Origin: a virus
Virus record (IMG/VR): IMGVR_UViG_3300017743_005089
Location: 36,971-100,970 of that record
Length of the DNA stretch: 64,000 nucleotides
Reading direction: 5' to 3' (one strand)
Numbering within the stretch: position 1 is the first letter of the stretch; each line of letters begins with the position of its first letter. Of the stretch, positions 16,933 to 24,883 are shown in pieces. A model generated the notes under the pieces. That model saw only the letters and a list, made by a program, of their open reading frames with translations, was not told where the DNA came from and made no database searches. Made by a program: the position numbers and the translations under genes.

Positions 16933-17656
16933 AACTGCTTCTATTTGTGGCTGTGCGAAAAATATAGCAGAACACTTACCTTTATCAATTTCTAAAATTG
17001 AAATGATTTCTTCTGTTTTTAAAGAAGTAAAAATTTTTATTTTCGAGAACGATTCAACAGATGATACGCTGGTAATACTTAATCAATGGGCAAGCGATAA
17101 TAAATCAGTAGAAGTTATATCGGAAAACAACATCCCACTTAAAGCCACTAAAGGGTGGTATAAAAGAGTTGAAACACTGTCTTATGCGCGCAATAAGGTT
17201 TTAGAAGCCACAAAAAAATATGAACCCGATTATTATATTATGATTGATCTGGACGAAGTTATTAGCAAGCTGAGTCTAGATGGTTTTTTAAGTTCTTTTA
17301 ATCTTGAGGTTGACTGGGACATGGTTGGAGCAAATCAAACAGGCCACTATTACGACTTGTGGGTCTTAAGAACCTTTGATGATTGGATGAATTATGACTG
17401 TTGGGAAGAATGCGTACCAAAGCATGGTTATGAAAAATGCATAGAATCAAAAAAACGAAACATTCCAATTGACTCAGAACCCATAGAGGTTTTATCCTGC
17501 TTTGGAGGCCTTGGTATCTACAAGTTCAGCCATGTAAAAAATTGCAACTATACTAAATCAGGAAAAAGAACAGTTGAACACACATATTTACACAACCAAA
17601 TGAGAGAAAAAAATAATTCTCGTTTTTTTATCAACCCCAAGATGATAGGATACTAA
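16916..17656 (+). CDS. Glycosyltransferase, CAP59/CMT1 (GT69)-like
   Basis: 246 residues. IFIFENDSTDDTLVIL, a RVETLSYARNKVLEA helix and the metal site YIMIDLDEVI (about 103-112) match the cryptococcal mannosyltransferase (CAP59_mtransfer) group. Family members add alpha-mannose from GDP-mannose, consistent with the GDP-sugar enzymes encoded here. No membrane anchor. The stop overlaps the next start by 1 nt. Confidence 0.65.
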   Translation: MELKNKTASICGCAKNIAEHLPLSISKIEMISSVFKEVKIFIFENDSTDDTLVILNQWASDNKSVEVISENNIPLKATKGWYKRVETLSYARNKVLEATKKYEPDYYIMIDLDEVISKLSLDGFLSSFNLEVDWDMVGANQTGHYYDLWVLRTFDDWMNYDCWEECVPKHGYEKCIESKKRNIPIDSEPIEVLSCFGGLGIYKFSHVKNCNYTKSGKRTVEHTYLHNQMREKNNSRFFINPKMIGY

Positions 17657-18303
17657 TGAAAAAAATTTTTAAAGTTTTTGTGTGTTGTCATAAATATATC
17701 CACAGGGTTAAAGATATAAAAGCTCGTGTCAACAAATGGAAGCTTGGTGATTACTTAATTTTTGTCGGCGGCCAAGAGCAAAAACAGTTGGAAGAAAATG
17801 TTATTCAGTTAAAATGCCGCGATCTATACGAAGATCTGCCAGAAAAAATGTTTACTATTTATAGGTATTTAGCAGGTAACGGATACGCTGATAAATATGA
17901 CTATTTCTGGAAAATAGATGATGATATTGATTTCATTAGGTGGAACGCTCATAGAGAAACACAACTCTCAGATTGTTTGGTGAATGATTACTGCGGATTA
18001 AAAGTCTTAGACAAGCCAGGAAAAAGAGGGTGGCATATCGGTAGAGTGCAAAAAGATTCGCCATGGTATAACAAAAAATACAATGGAAAATATGTTGATT
18101 GGGCTGACGGAGGATCTACTTATTTCTTAAGTTCTAATTCTATAAATAAATGGAAGAATTTTTATGAACTTTCAGATATAAGATTACACCATATATACGA
18201 AGACCTTGCAGTAGGTTTGTTTTTAAAAAAATGCAATATATTACCCATGCAAATAGACCCTTGGAAGGATAAACCTATACTGAGGTTTAATATAAATAAA
18301 TGA
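17656..18303 (+). CDS. Glycosyltransferase, GT31-like (beta-3-galactosyltransferase type)
   Basis: 215 residues. The DDD-type metal site YFWKIDDDIDF (about 84-94), WADGGSTYFLSS (about 153-164) and IYEDLAVGLFLKK (about 178-190) reproduce the GT31 order: DxD, then the GGxxY acceptor loop, then the EDVxxG box. Eukaryotic members build beta-1,3-Gal/GlcNAc linkages. Here it is soluble and in an operon, overlapping the next gene by 4 nt. Confidence 0.75.
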   Translation: MKKIFKVFVCCHKYIHRVKDIKARVNKWKLGDYLIFVGGQEQKQLEENVIQLKCRDLYEDLPEKMFTIYRYLAGNGYADKYDYFWKIDDDIDFIRWNAHRETQLSDCLVNDYCGLKVLDKPGKRGWHIGRVQKDSPWYNKKYNGKYVDWADGGSTYFLSSNSINKWKNFYELSDIRLHHIYEDLAVGLFLKKCNILPMQIDPWKDKPILRFNINK

Positions 18304-19073
18304 AAGTGTTTAGCTCCAGCGACCAAGGTCTTTTTGGTAGTTCTTTATTTTGGGTATTGAACAGGCTGCCTTATTTTTATGATAAAAAGATGTACCCTAA
18401 CTGGGAAATACTAAACATTAACCATGGCGACCCTAATAATAATGATAATATAGTTCCTGAAATTATATATCCTATAAAATTATCAGATTTACCTTCAAAA
18501 AAAGTAAACTTAAACACGGTACCAACTCATAATTTTACAGACTTCAATCAAGCTAATTTTTATTTTAATCATTTTTTTCAATTTAATTTTGAAATAATTC
18601 AACTAGCAGACAGCATTTCTAAAAATTTTAAAAACACTCTTGGTATACATTTTAGAGGCAATGACAAAACAAAAACTAATCACGAATCTATCTGCATAAA
18701 TGAAAATCAGTTCTTTAAAAAAATAGAAAAGTTTGCTGAATCAAATAAGTTTGATAGTATTTTCTTATTGTCTGACGACATACAAATTAAAAACAATATA
18801 AAAAATCTATTGTTTGAAAAATTTAAATGCGACATCATTCTTAATGACTTCCCTTTTACTTTCCATATGGATCAAAAAAATATGGATAATAGACTTGAAT
18901 TAACCAAGCAATCTGTTGCAGAAATGCTCGCCTTATCAAAATGCAAATCAGTTCTAAAAAGCCACTCCGCCTTTTCAAGCTGGGCAAAGATAATCAACCC
19001 TGAACTCGAAATGTATCGAGTGAATGAATGCAAAAATAATTGGTTTCCTGATTACTATTTACCTGAGCTGTAA
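18300..19073 (+). CDS. GT-B fucosyltransferase-like protein
   Basis: 257 residues. LGIHFRGNDKTK (about 115-126) fits the GDP-sugar-binding HxRxxD motif. IFLLSDD and EMLALSKCKSVLKSHSAFSS (about 212-231) give the late motifs of the O-/alpha-fucosyltransferase superfamily. It is distinct from the NodZ-like gene at 6521. GDP-fucose or a related GDP-sugar is the likely donor. The last base of its stop codon is the first base of the next start. Confidence 0.5.
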   Translation: MKVFSSSDQGLFGSSLFWVLNRLPYFYDKKMYPNWEILNINHGDPNNNDNIVPEIIYPIKLSDLPSKKVNLNTVPTHNFTDFNQANFYFNHFFQFNFEIIQLADSISKNFKNTLGIHFRGNDKTKTNHESICINENQFFKKIEKFAESNKFDSIFLLSDDIQIKNNIKNLLFEKFKCDIILNDFPFTFHMDQKNMDNRLELTKQSVAEMLALSKCKSVLKSHSAFSSWAKIINPELEMYRVNECKNNWFPDYYLPEL

Positions 19074-19774
19074 TGAAAGCTCTTTGTTTTACTTTTGACC
19101 GCAATATGCCAATAATGGAATATGTTTTATATACATATTTTAAGTGCTGGCCAGATAATCCTTTTGTTTTTTACGTTCCGTGGAATGAAGTTAAACCCAG
19201 CTACTTAGTTGATAAATATGGGTCCAATAAAATAAAATTGTTACAAACAGATAGCGCGGTAAAGCCTACAATCCGAACTCTACTTTCGGCAGTTGAGCCC
19301 AATGAGTTTATATGGTGGGCTCAGGACGATAAATACATAATTGATTTTAAAAATAAACAAATTATACAAGACTTACACCAATACAATTCTCAAAATATTG
19401 GCGGATTTATGTTTACTAAAAATTCTGATGCCGAAAAAAGTCACCTTAAAACAAAAAATAATTTTGGTAAGCACGAATTGATTAAGAAAAAAAATCATCA
19501 CCAAATATTTCAGCCACAATTAATTAAAAAGGAGGTTATAGAATATCTTTACCTTCACGATTCCTTAAATGAGCATTACCCCTTACATAATCTTTATAAA
19601 ATTATGAGCTTTAAACCCATTAAAGACTTATACTCCACACAAGTTAACCACATAAGTATCGCTGAATCACTTGACCAAGGTAGAATAACATCAAATTTAG
19701 TGTATCATATGAATGAGGATAATTTTGAAATACCAGATTTACCTCGATGCAACAAAACAATGATTTATTATTAA
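19073..19774 (+). CDS. Probable glycosyltransferase of unassigned family
   Basis: 233 residues. It begins ALCFTFDRNMPIMEYVLYTY, a typical donor-binding strand-helix, and contains IWWAQDDKYIIDF (about 85-97), an acidic DD site in the place of a DxD. The C-terminus carries HISIAESLDQGRITSNLVYH. It is classed as a glycosyltransferase mainly by these features and by its neighbours. No family fits well. Confidence 0.4.
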   Translation: MKALCFTFDRNMPIMEYVLYTYFKCWPDNPFVFYVPWNEVKPSYLVDKYGSNKIKLLQTDSAVKPTIRTLLSAVEPNEFIWWAQDDKYIIDFKNKQIIQDLHQYNSQNIGGFMFTKNSDAEKSHLKTKNNFGKHELIKKKNHHQIFQPQLIKKEVIEYLYLHDSLNEHYPLHNLYKIMSFKPIKDLYSTQVNHISIAESLDQGRITSNLVYHMNEDNFEIPDLPRCNKTMIYY

Positions 19775-19775
19775 A

Positions 19776-20306
19776 ATGGGCTTGGGAAACAAAAAAACTT
19801 TACAATTTATAAAACATGATGCAGTATGCGTTGAGGTTGGAGTCTGGAAAGGTGATTTATCTAGACAGATAGCCCAGCTCCCAATCTCAAAACTTTACTT
19901 AGTAGATCCATGGAAAACAATAAATGACGTTGAAGGCAGGCTACACAATAGAGAGCAAAAAGAACTTGATGACATATATAACATTGTAAGAAGAAGATTT
20001 TTCTTTAATAAAAAAATTCAAATACTTCGGAAATTTTCTACAGAGGCTATGTTGGATATACAAGATAATTCTGTTGACTGGATATATGTTGACGGCAACC
20101 ACAGTTATGAATACGTTAAAGAAGATCTTGCGGGCTGGTGGCCAAAGTTAAAAAGTGGTGGATTTTTATGTGGAGACGATTACGTCAAGCAAGATGACTT
20201 ACAGTTCGGAATAATTCAGGCAGTAGATGAGTTCTCTGAAGAATACAAAGATCAAATCAACCACTCAGAACTTATAAAAGATCAATTTGCCTTCCAAAAA
20301 AAGTAA
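19776..20306 (+). CDS. Class I SAM-dependent methyltransferase (Methyltransf_24 type)
   Basis: 176 residues. SAM motif I is CVEVGVWKGDLS (about 18-29), the acidic strand LYLVDPW follows, and VDWIYVDGNHSYEYV, then KLKSGGFLCGDDY, give the later motifs, where DGNHSY is typical of sugar O-methyltransferases of this group. It is a clear paralogue of the gene at 20909, with a sulfotransferase between them. Probably methylates a glycan hydroxyl. Confidence 0.75.
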   Translation: MGLGNKKTLQFIKHDAVCVEVGVWKGDLSRQIAQLPISKLYLVDPWKTINDVEGRLHNREQKELDDIYNIVRRRFFFNKKIQILRKFSTEAMLDIQDNSVDWIYVDGNHSYEYVKEDLAGWWPKLKSGGFLCGDDYVKQDDLQFGIIQAVDEFSEEYKDQINHSELIKDQFAFQKK

Positions 20307-20315
20307 GATTTCAAA

Positions 20316-20906
20316 ATGGTTTCTGCTGATTTAAAATGTGTTTTTATACACATACCTAAATGTGCTGGCAGCTCTATAAACCAAGATTTAAAACTTCAGT
20401 CTATTGGTTTCTCAGGTCATTCCCCAGCCTCCTGTCATTTTGATTATCTTGGTGATTATTTTTCATTCACTTTTATTAGAAATCCCTATGATAGGGTGGT
20501 TTCAGCTTATAAATATTTTCAAAAATTAACCCCTGGCCACAGGTGGTACAAAAGAAATAGCATTATAGCAGATGTTGCATCAAAAATGGACTTTAATGAG
20601 TTCGCCAACCATATCGTAGATTTCCAAAAACTAATGGTAAGAGAAGAAGGTTCTTTTGAGTCTGGAATACATTTTCAACCTTTTGATTACTTCTTAGATA
20701 AAGAGATTAATTATATAGGTAGATTTGAAGATATTCAAAAAGATTATAGTTACATTAGATCAAGGCTAAATTTGCCTGTTAAAATTTTACAAAAAACAAA
20801 TTCCACAAATAATAATCATTACCAGAAAATATACGGTGGAGATGCAGAAAGAATAGTGTATAATATATATAGCCAAGACATTAAAAAATATAAATATCAA
20901 TTTTAA
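20316..20906 (+). CDS. Sulfotransferase (PAPS-dependent, family 2-like)
   Basis: 196 residues with HIPKCAGS (12-19) as the 5'-phosphosulfate loop and RNPYDRVVS (55-63) as the 3'-phosphate site. FTFIRNPYDR closely matches the other island sulfotransferases, but the first residues (MVSADLKCVFIHIPK) differ, so it is an older or separate branch. It sits between two paralogous methyltransferases, suggesting sulfation and methylation of the same unit. Confidence 0.8.
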   Translation: MVSADLKCVFIHIPKCAGSSINQDLKLQSIGFSGHSPASCHFDYLGDYFSFTFIRNPYDRVVSAYKYFQKLTPGHRWYKRNSIIADVASKMDFNEFANHIVDFQKLMVREEGSFESGIHFQPFDYFLDKEINYIGRFEDIQKDYSYIRSRLNLPVKILQKTNSTNNNHYQKIYGGDAERIVYNIYSQDIKKYKYQF

Positions 20907-20908
20907 AT

Positions 20909-21478
20909 ATGGAACCTTTACCTTACGAATTTGAACTAGATGATTCAAGATTATCTTTACTTGAAAAAATTAAACCTGGAGACGTTTGTGTAGAGATTGG
21001 AACCTTTAAAGGTGATTTCGCCGACTTTATCTTAAAAATGGAACCATCAAAGCTTCATTTGATTGATCCCTGGATTAGCATTATGGATGTTCCAGCTAGA
21101 TGGCATGCAATTCCTCAAGATCAAATGGATGAAATAAAATCTCAAGTTTACTCTAGATTTGCCTCAGATGCCAGGGTACAAATAATTGAAAAATATTCTA
21201 TAGATGGCCTGGATGATTTTGACGATGACTCTATCGACTGGATATACCTTGACGCAAATCATTCTTATTCTTTTATAGAACAGGATTTAACAAATTGGTG
21301 GGATAAGCTAAAGCCAGGAGGTTTTTTATGTGGGAATGCATATCAAGATGACGAGGCGCAAATTAAGTTGCTTGATTTTGGGATAATACCTGCTGTAGAT
21401 TCTTTTCTTGAAGATCTCTTTGAAGAGATTGCAAATTTTGAAACTTTTAAATACCAATTTATCTTAACAAAAAAATGA
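20909..21478 (+). CDS. Class I SAM-dependent methyltransferase (paralogue)
   Basis: 189 residues. Motif I is CVEIGTFKGDFA, the acidic strand is LHLIDPW, and later motifs are IDWIYLDANHSYSFI and KLKPGGFLCGNAY. It aligns end to end with the methyltransferase at 19776. The GDDY that follows the GGFLC strand there is GNAY here, which may change metal or substrate use. It overlaps the epimerase gene by 4 nt. Confidence 0.75.
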   Translation: MEPLPYEFELDDSRLSLLEKIKPGDVCVEIGTFKGDFADFILKMEPSKLHLIDPWISIMDVPARWHAIPQDQMDEIKSQVYSRFASDARVQIIEKYSIDGLDDFDDDSIDWIYLDANHSYSFIEQDLTNWWDKLKPGGFLCGNAYQDDEAQIKLLDFGIIPAVDSFLEDLFEEIANFETFKYQFILTKK

Positions 21479-22467
21479 AAATATTAGTTGGTGGCGCAGG
21501 CGGTTTTATCGCTGGATACTTAGTTAAAGATTTATTGGGCCAAGGACATGAAGTTGTTGCTGCTGATATTAAACCTTTTGATCAATGGTATCAGACTTTC
21601 CCAGAAGCAGAAAATCATGCTGACTGCAATTTACAACAAAAAGAAAACTGCTATAATTTAAGTGTTGGTGTTGACAGAACCTACAACCTTGCCTGCAATA
21701 TGGGAGGCATGGGTTTTGTAGAAAACAATCAGGCGCTTTGCATGGAGAATGTTTTAATTCAAACTCACATAATGATGGCTGCACGAGACAATGGCGTCAA
21801 AGAAGTTCTTTATAGTTCAACAGCCTGTGTCTATCCAGCTGCAATTCAGTCTGAAATCAAAGATGAATCATCTCAGGCTTTAAAAGAATCCGATGTATTT
21901 CCCGCTAATCCAGATGATGGTTATGGTTGGGAAAAATTGTTCAGTGAATTAATTACTTATTATTACGGAAAAGATTTTGAGATTGATTCTCGAACTTGCC
22001 GTTATCACAATGTATATGGGCCCTTTGGCACATGGCGAGGAGGTCGTGAAAAAGCTCCTGCCGCAATCTGCCGTAAAGTTATTGAAGCAAAAATGAGCGG
22101 TAATCATGAGATTGAAATTTGGGGTGACGGAGAGCAGACCCGTTCATTTATGTTTATTGATGATTGTATTACTGGCATGGAATTGATGTGGGAAAAAGGA
22201 GACTCTCGACCATTAAATCTTGGTAGTGATCGCATGGTATCTATCAATCAATTAGTTGATATTATTGAAGGTATAGGAGGATTAAAATTGAAGAGAAACT
22301 ACAATCTTGATGCACCCCAAGGAGTTCGCGGCAGAAATAGCGATAATACCATGATAAAAGAGGTTTTAGACTGGGCTCCATCAATCTCTTTAGAAGAAGG
22401 TTTAGAAAAAACATATGCATGGATCTATAATCAAATGCAAAACTGCAGTGAATCTTCAGGGTATTAA
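21475..22467 (+). CDS. gme: GDP-mannose 3,5-epimerase-like NAD-dependent epimerase
   Basis: 330 residues, extended SDR fold. The NAD loop is GGAGGFIAG (6-14). Markers of GDP-mannose 3,5-epimerase follow: NMGGMGFVENN (75-85), SSTACVYP with C118, the YxxxK pair Y150/K154, and GPFGTWRGGREKAPAAICRK with K193. These match the plant enzyme's catalytic Cys, Tyr, Lys and second Lys. It would convert GDP-mannose to GDP-L-galactose or GDP-L-gulose in the cytoplasm. It closes the island operon and likely supplies donor sugars to it. Confidence 0.85.
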   Translation: MKILVGGAGGFIAGYLVKDLLGQGHEVVAADIKPFDQWYQTFPEAENHADCNLQQKENCYNLSVGVDRTYNLACNMGGMGFVENNQALCMENVLIQTHIMMAARDNGVKEVLYSSTACVYPAAIQSEIKDESSQALKESDVFPANPDDGYGWEKLFSELITYYYGKDFEIDSRTCRYHNVYGPFGTWRGGREKAPAAICRKVIEAKMSGNHEIEIWGDGEQTRSFMFIDDCITGMELMWEKGDSRPLNLGSDRMVSINQLVDIIEGIGGLKLKRNYNLDAPQGVRGRNSDNTMIKEVLDWAPSISLEEGLEKTYAWIYNQMQNCSESSGY

Positions 22468-22480
22468 GTGTAATATATAT
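22468..22480 (+). promoter_or_regulatory. GTGTAATATATAT promoter-like motif
   Basis: It follows directly on the epimerase stop codon and lies 4 nt before the ATG at 22485. It shares the GTGTAATATA core with the motifs at 1560, 12103 and 23113. Confidence 0.5.
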
Positions 22481-22484
22481 CACT

Positions 22485-22679
22485 ATGATAGAATTTTACA
22501 ACGTAAAAAAGAAAGAAAAAGTTTCTATTAATGAAGCTTCAGTAACAAAGCATTCTTACGAAAAAACCACCAAAACAGGCAAACAGTCTATTAGGTACGC
22601 TTTAAAAGCTGTAGACGACGATGGCACAAAACTAACTAAATTTTGTAACAAAGCCGATTACGACAAAATTTCGGACTGA
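22485..22679 (+). CDS. Small phage protein of unknown function
   Basis: 64 residues, Lys-rich and soluble: IEFYNVKKKEKVSINEA... ending DYDKISD. Small beta-rich proteins of this kind recur in large phages without known function. The stop TGA overlaps the next gene's ATG region by 1 nt, so they are translated together. Confidence 0.55.
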   Translation: MIEFYNVKKKEKVSINEASVTKHSYEKTTKTGKQSIRYALKAVDDDGTKLTKFCNKADYDKISD

Positions 22680-23113
22680 TGGGTCCAATTTTTAATACTG
22701 TTTTAGGGGCTGGCATAAAGCTTCTTTGCAATTTGATTAATTCTTGGCTTGAGCAAAAAAGGCAAGATCAAATGATTCTGGCCGCCAGAGATAACGAAAT
22801 GCTTCAAGCTATGATTGACAACCAATCAAAGCAGGCTAGTGATCCATTTGTGAAAATATCAAGAAGGATCCTTTTTATGTCTATAACATTTACAATGTGT
22901 TATTTAATGATTTACTACGCGCACAACCCAGATATAACTTATAATATTATTGTTCCGAACGGAGATGGTCACAAGTGGGGCTTTTTCTCTTGGGTTACTG
23001 GGGGTAAAGATTGGTCTGTAGTTGAGCTAACTGGAGGCCTTCTTTTGTCTTCGTTTATGGATCTCTGCTTTATGGTTGTGGGTTTTTATGCCGTGCCAAG
23101 CAAAAAAAGATAG
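22679..23113 (+). CDS. Membrane protein, possible holin
   Basis: 144 residues. A helical, charged N-terminal half (WLEQKRQDQMILAARDNEM) is followed by a transmembrane segment at about 65-80, a loop with a Trp-rich GWFFSW-like patch, and a second hydrophobic segment at about 117-138, ending in a basic tail. The layout resembles GTA/phage 3TM holins, but no diagnostic motif is seen. An alternative is a generic virion or membrane-remodelling protein. Confidence 0.4.
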   Translation: MGPIFNTVLGAGIKLLCNLINSWLEQKRQDQMILAARDNEMLQAMIDNQSKQASDPFVKISRRILFMSITFTMCYLMIYYAHNPDITYNIIVPNGDGHKWGFFSWVTGGKDWSVVELTGGLLLSSFMDLCFMVVGFYAVPSKKR

Positions 23114-23124
23114 TGTAATATAAT
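23113..23124 (+). promoter_or_regulatory. GTGTAATATAAT promoter-like motif
   Basis: The same 12 bases as at 12103, again 4 nt before the ATG (23129). The first G is the last base of the previous gene's stop codon. The -10 is TATAAT at 23119-23124, with no -35. Confidence 0.5.
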
Positions 23125-23128
23125 TTAT

Positions 23129-24505
23129 ATGCCAGATAATTTACCAAATTTATTACAAGAAATTCATTCTGTAAAAACTGCCGATGAAATGGCCTCTAAA
23201 TTTAATGACTTTAGATCTAGAATTGCTCTATTAATCTACACAAACCCAAGAGAAACAAATTATTACAGAAATCATACGGGTAGAGAGCTCTTTAGAAAAC
23301 TTTATAATTTTGGCTTAAGCAACTTGATAACGGACACATATGATTCAGGGTTTAGGCCTGACTTAAGCCAGGGCTTAAGCACATTCACGGTATCTCTTAA
23401 CGGTGAAAATGGCCAAGAGTCAGGTTCAGGAAATTATTTAATAGGATCAAGCATTTCAATACTAGCAACTCCAGATGATTGTTATAAATTTGTTGATTGG
23501 GTAGTTTCGGGGCCAGGAACCCTATCAGACCCGACTAGCCCATCGACTTCTTTTATTGTTGGCGCAGGTCATGCCACAGTAACCGCAAACTATTCGTTTA
23601 AAACCATTTTCGTTTCAGTAAATGGCGACAACGGAGTTGAAACATTAAATCCATCTCAAGGAATTTGCGGAGATACCGTTTCAATTTCCACTACACCAGA
23701 AGATTGCTATCAATTTGATAAGTGGGAAGTTGACGGCCCAGGATCAATCAACAATCCTACAAGTATATCAACTACTTTTACTATTGGCCCAGCAGACTCA
23801 ACCATTACAGCTATTTACTCCTTAAAAACTTTTAACATTTCCACGGTTGGTGATAATGGAACAGAGAGTTTGAGCGCTACTCAAGGCACTTGTGGAGACA
23901 CAGTTTCTATTTCAGCCACCGCAGATGATTGTTATAAGTTTGACAGTTGGACTCTTACTGGGGAAGGCTCGATAGTGGATATTACTAGCGCGTCTAGTAC
24001 ATTTACCATTGGGGCGGGTGACGCTACATTAACGGCCAACTACTCGCTAGACACATTTTCGGTATCTGCTAGCGGTACCAATGGAACAGAAACATTAAGT
24101 GCTACCCAAGGTACTTGCGGGGACGAAATTCATATTTCGGCAAGTCCAGATGATTGTTATGAGTTTGACGAGTGGACCTTAAATGGTCCAGGAACTATAA
24201 CTCATGCAACCAATAAATCTACTAAATTCACAATTGGTTCAGGAAACTCCACGCTAACAGCCAATTATTCTTTGAAAACTTTTCACATCTCAGCAAGTGG
24301 AGATAATGGAGTAGAAACATTAAGTGCTATAACTGGAAATTGCGGAGACTCGATAACCATATCCGCTAACCCAGGAAGCGGTTTTATTTTTGACAGTTGG
24401 ACACTAGAAGGAAAAGGAACCATAACCAATTCGTCAAACGCAGAAACTACATTTACGGTTGGAGCGGGGAACGCAGAGCTTACAGCAAATTACTCGTCAG
24501 AGTGA
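23129..24505 (+). CDS. Repeat adhesin with five InlB/bacterial-repeat modules
   Basis: 458 residues. The N-terminal 85 residues are helical. From about residue 86 five tandem copies of a roughly 75-residue module follow (starts near 86, 161, 234, 308 and 383). Each contains G.NG.E, a GxCGD-like turn, a DDCY.FD.W core and TFTIGAG..TLTANYS. This is the 'divergent InlB B-repeat' beta-grasp type seen in bacterial surface proteins. Conserved Cys pairs could form disulfides. There is no signal peptide or anchor, so it is more likely a virion surface fibre than a secreted protein. Confidence 0.65.
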   Translation: MPDNLPNLLQEIHSVKTADEMASKFNDFRSRIALLIYTNPRETNYYRNHTGRELFRKLYNFGLSNLITDTYDSGFRPDLSQGLSTFTVSLNGENGQESGSGNYLIGSSISILATPDDCYKFVDWVVSGPGTLSDPTSPSTSFIVGAGHATVTANYSFKTIFVSVNGDNGVETLNPSQGICGDTVSISTTPEDCYQFDKWEVDGPGSINNPTSISTTFTIGPADSTITAIYSLKTFNISTVGDNGTESLSATQGTCGDTVSISATADDCYKFDSWTLTGEGSIVDITSASSTFTIGAGDATLTANYSLDTFSVSASGTNGTETLSATQGTCGDEIHISASPDDCYEFDEWTLNGPGTITHATNKSTKFTIGSGNSTLTANYSLKTFHISASGDNGVETLSAITGNCGDSITISANPGSGFIFDSWTLEGKGTITNSSNAETTFTVGAGNAELTANYSSE

Positions 24506-24514
24506 TTTAATTAC

Positions 24515-24543
24515 TTGACTTTTGTTGGCGTATGTGCTATTAT
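24515..24543 (+). promoter_or_regulatory. Sigma70-like promoter of the recombination operon
   Basis: TTGACT (24515-24520), a 17-nt spacer and TATTAT (24538-24543). The GTG start at 24551 is 7 nt after the -10, so the transcript would begin at or beside the start codon. Confidence 0.7.
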
Positions 24544-24550
24544 TTTGTCA

Positions 24551-24883
24551 GTGAAGCATGCTGATAAAAAAAATATAATAGAAAGCTTACTTGTAGTCCC
24601 AAAGTCTCAAAAAAGATTGTTTTGGGGAAGAGAGATTAAACATTTAAATTTTTTATTAAAATCCTTTCCTTGCGATTTGTTCTGGAAGGGGCTTTCTTTC
24701 TCAAAGCAATTTGAAAGTTTGGCCCTGCTTAGGTCTGGCCACTTCCTCAAAGAGCTCAAAAAAAAATACAAAAGGTTCAACTATAAGATACCTAATAAAA
24801 AAGAATTAAAACTGGGCAAAAAAAGCGGAGACGATTATATAACAAGTAAAACATTAAAAACTAAAAGGGATTTTCTGTCATGA
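24551..24883 (+). CDS. Basic protein of unknown function, upstream of recA
   Basis: The GTG at 24551 is chosen because the longer frame would begin inside the promoter's -35. The 110-residue product (VKHADKKNIIESLLVV..., rich in Lys and Phe) is strongly basic, with a C-terminal half such as KELKKKYKRFNYKIPNKK that could bind nucleic acid. It overlaps recA by 4 nt (ATGA), implying coupled translation and a possible recombination accessory role. Confidence 0.5.
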   Translation: MKHADKKNIIESLLVVPKSQKRLFWGREIKHLNFLLKSFPCDLFWKGLSFSKQFESLALLRSGHFLKELKKKYKRFNYKIPNKKELKLGKKSGDDYITSKTLKTKRDFLS

